From: Thermotoga sp.
GTDB taxonomy: Bacteria; Bipolaricaulota; Bipolaricaulia; Bipolaricaulales; Bipolaricaulaceae
NCBI GenBank assembly: GCA_020724765.1
Contig: DYGJ01000003.1
Span: 1-39,439, forward strand
DNA: 39,439 bases
Direction: 5' to 3'
The translations under genes were made by a program, and so were the position numbers. Each line of letters starts with the position of its first letter. The first letter of the stretch is position 1. The notes beneath the pieces were generated by a model. That model was not told where the DNA came from. It saw nothing but the letters and a program-made list of their open reading frames with translations, and searched no databases. Of this stretch, positions 39,209 through 39,439 are shown piece by piece.

Positions 39209-39364
39209 TCAGGACGTGTCGGGCGTGCTTCCTGTTTCTTCCCACAGCCACGCAGCCACGGACTCTTTGGGGTCCGTCTCGAAACGAACCTTGCACACTG
39301 GGCCGCAGGAGTAGCAGGTCCTCTCATCGTGAGCCGCCGTCGCCTCGCGCAGACCCACCGACAT
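39209..39364 (-). pseudogene. YHS-like fragment or small protein without clear start
   Basis: The minus strand reads DPVGGMSVGLREATAAHDER then TCYSCGPVCKVRFETDPKES to a TGA at 39209. It resembles the YHS domain (DPVCGMxV ... YYFCSxxCKxxFxxDP), but the first cysteine is Gly. The reading frame upstream of DPVGGM hits a stop without an ATG, GTG or TTG; the first ATG (39364, in GGM) would begin inside the domain and give 51 residues. Three cysteines remain (CYSC, VCK). Given the neighbouring YHS-containing CopB it is probably a damaged or divergent copper-binding protein. Confidence 0.5.
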
Positions 39365-39439
39365 CCCGCCTACCGGATCGAGGTTCCTTGGCTCTTCCTC
39401 ACCACATCCTCCTCACCATGGTTGGACTACTGCTCACGT

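Noticed and set aside
1-39439. CRISPR array
   Set aside because: No regularly spaced direct repeats with unique spacers were seen; the repeats present are isolated pairs or hairpins.

Overview
The window is GC-rich bacterial DNA, densely packed with genes on both strands. It has bacterial SD sequences, two bacterial tRNAs and no phage or conjugation genes. It carries no rRNA or universal marker protein, so taxonomy is open. The Mrp/Mbh-type antiporter layout, frequent GTG starts and leaderless-looking promoters would suit an uncultured deep-branching (candidate-phylum) bacterium such as a Bipolaricaulota member, but that placement is inference only.

Positions 1-6.6 kb: an accessory-looking stretch with three GNAT acetyltransferase genes (one cut by the window edge), a GyrI-like/DUF6144-like protein, a 34-residue lysine-rich protein, an S66 LD-carboxypeptidase, a secreted Cys/Pro-rich protein and a metallo-beta-lactamase-fold hydrolase. 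A roughly 170-bp MITE-like element (2737-2906) supplies the stop codon of one GNAT gene. Positions 6.8-11 kb: an ABC exporter half-transporter, an MFS transporter overlapping a DUF3795 protein, and a small membrane protein with a charged N-terminus. Positions 11-18 kb: a GH3-family adenylating enzyme behind a secreted protein, several exported or membrane proteins of unknown role, a RibD-type reductase with an apparent internal in-frame deletion, a GerMN-domain secreted protein, an AlkX/YcaQ-type DNA glycosylase, a cluster of small hairpins and a small membrane protein.

Positions 18-25.5 kb: an NfeD-type membrane protease divergent from an eight-gene cation/proton antiporter operon in the order mrpE-F-G, MbhD-like, MbhE-MrpB, mrpC, mrpD, second mrpD. 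This is the order of the antiporter half of archaeal Mbh/Mbx complexes, with no hydrogenase genes alongside. The MbhD-like subunit is fused to a complete family-3 periplasmic solute-binding domain, the most unusual architecture in the window. A 51-residue membrane protein follows the operon.

Positions 25.5-34.1 kb: tRNA-Arg(CCG) and tRNA-Ser(GCT), a HAD-IIA phosphatase, a CDF metal exporter, a 1419-residue MEDS-GAF-PAS-HD-GYP sensor whose gene contains a 21-base G run, a frameshifted FG-GAP repeat protein and a VapBC toxin-antitoxin pair. Positions 34.2-39.4 kb: two copper-type P1B ATPases (CopA with CPC, CopB with CPH and an N-terminal YHS/TRASH domain) and a start-less YHS-like fragment, which together look like a copper-handling island.

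Recurring signal: at several genes a TANNNT -10 box ends 6-8 bases before the start codon (LD-carboxypeptidase, AlkX, nfeD, mrpE, HAD phosphatase, copA), which suggests leaderless mRNAs alongside ordinary SD-led genes.
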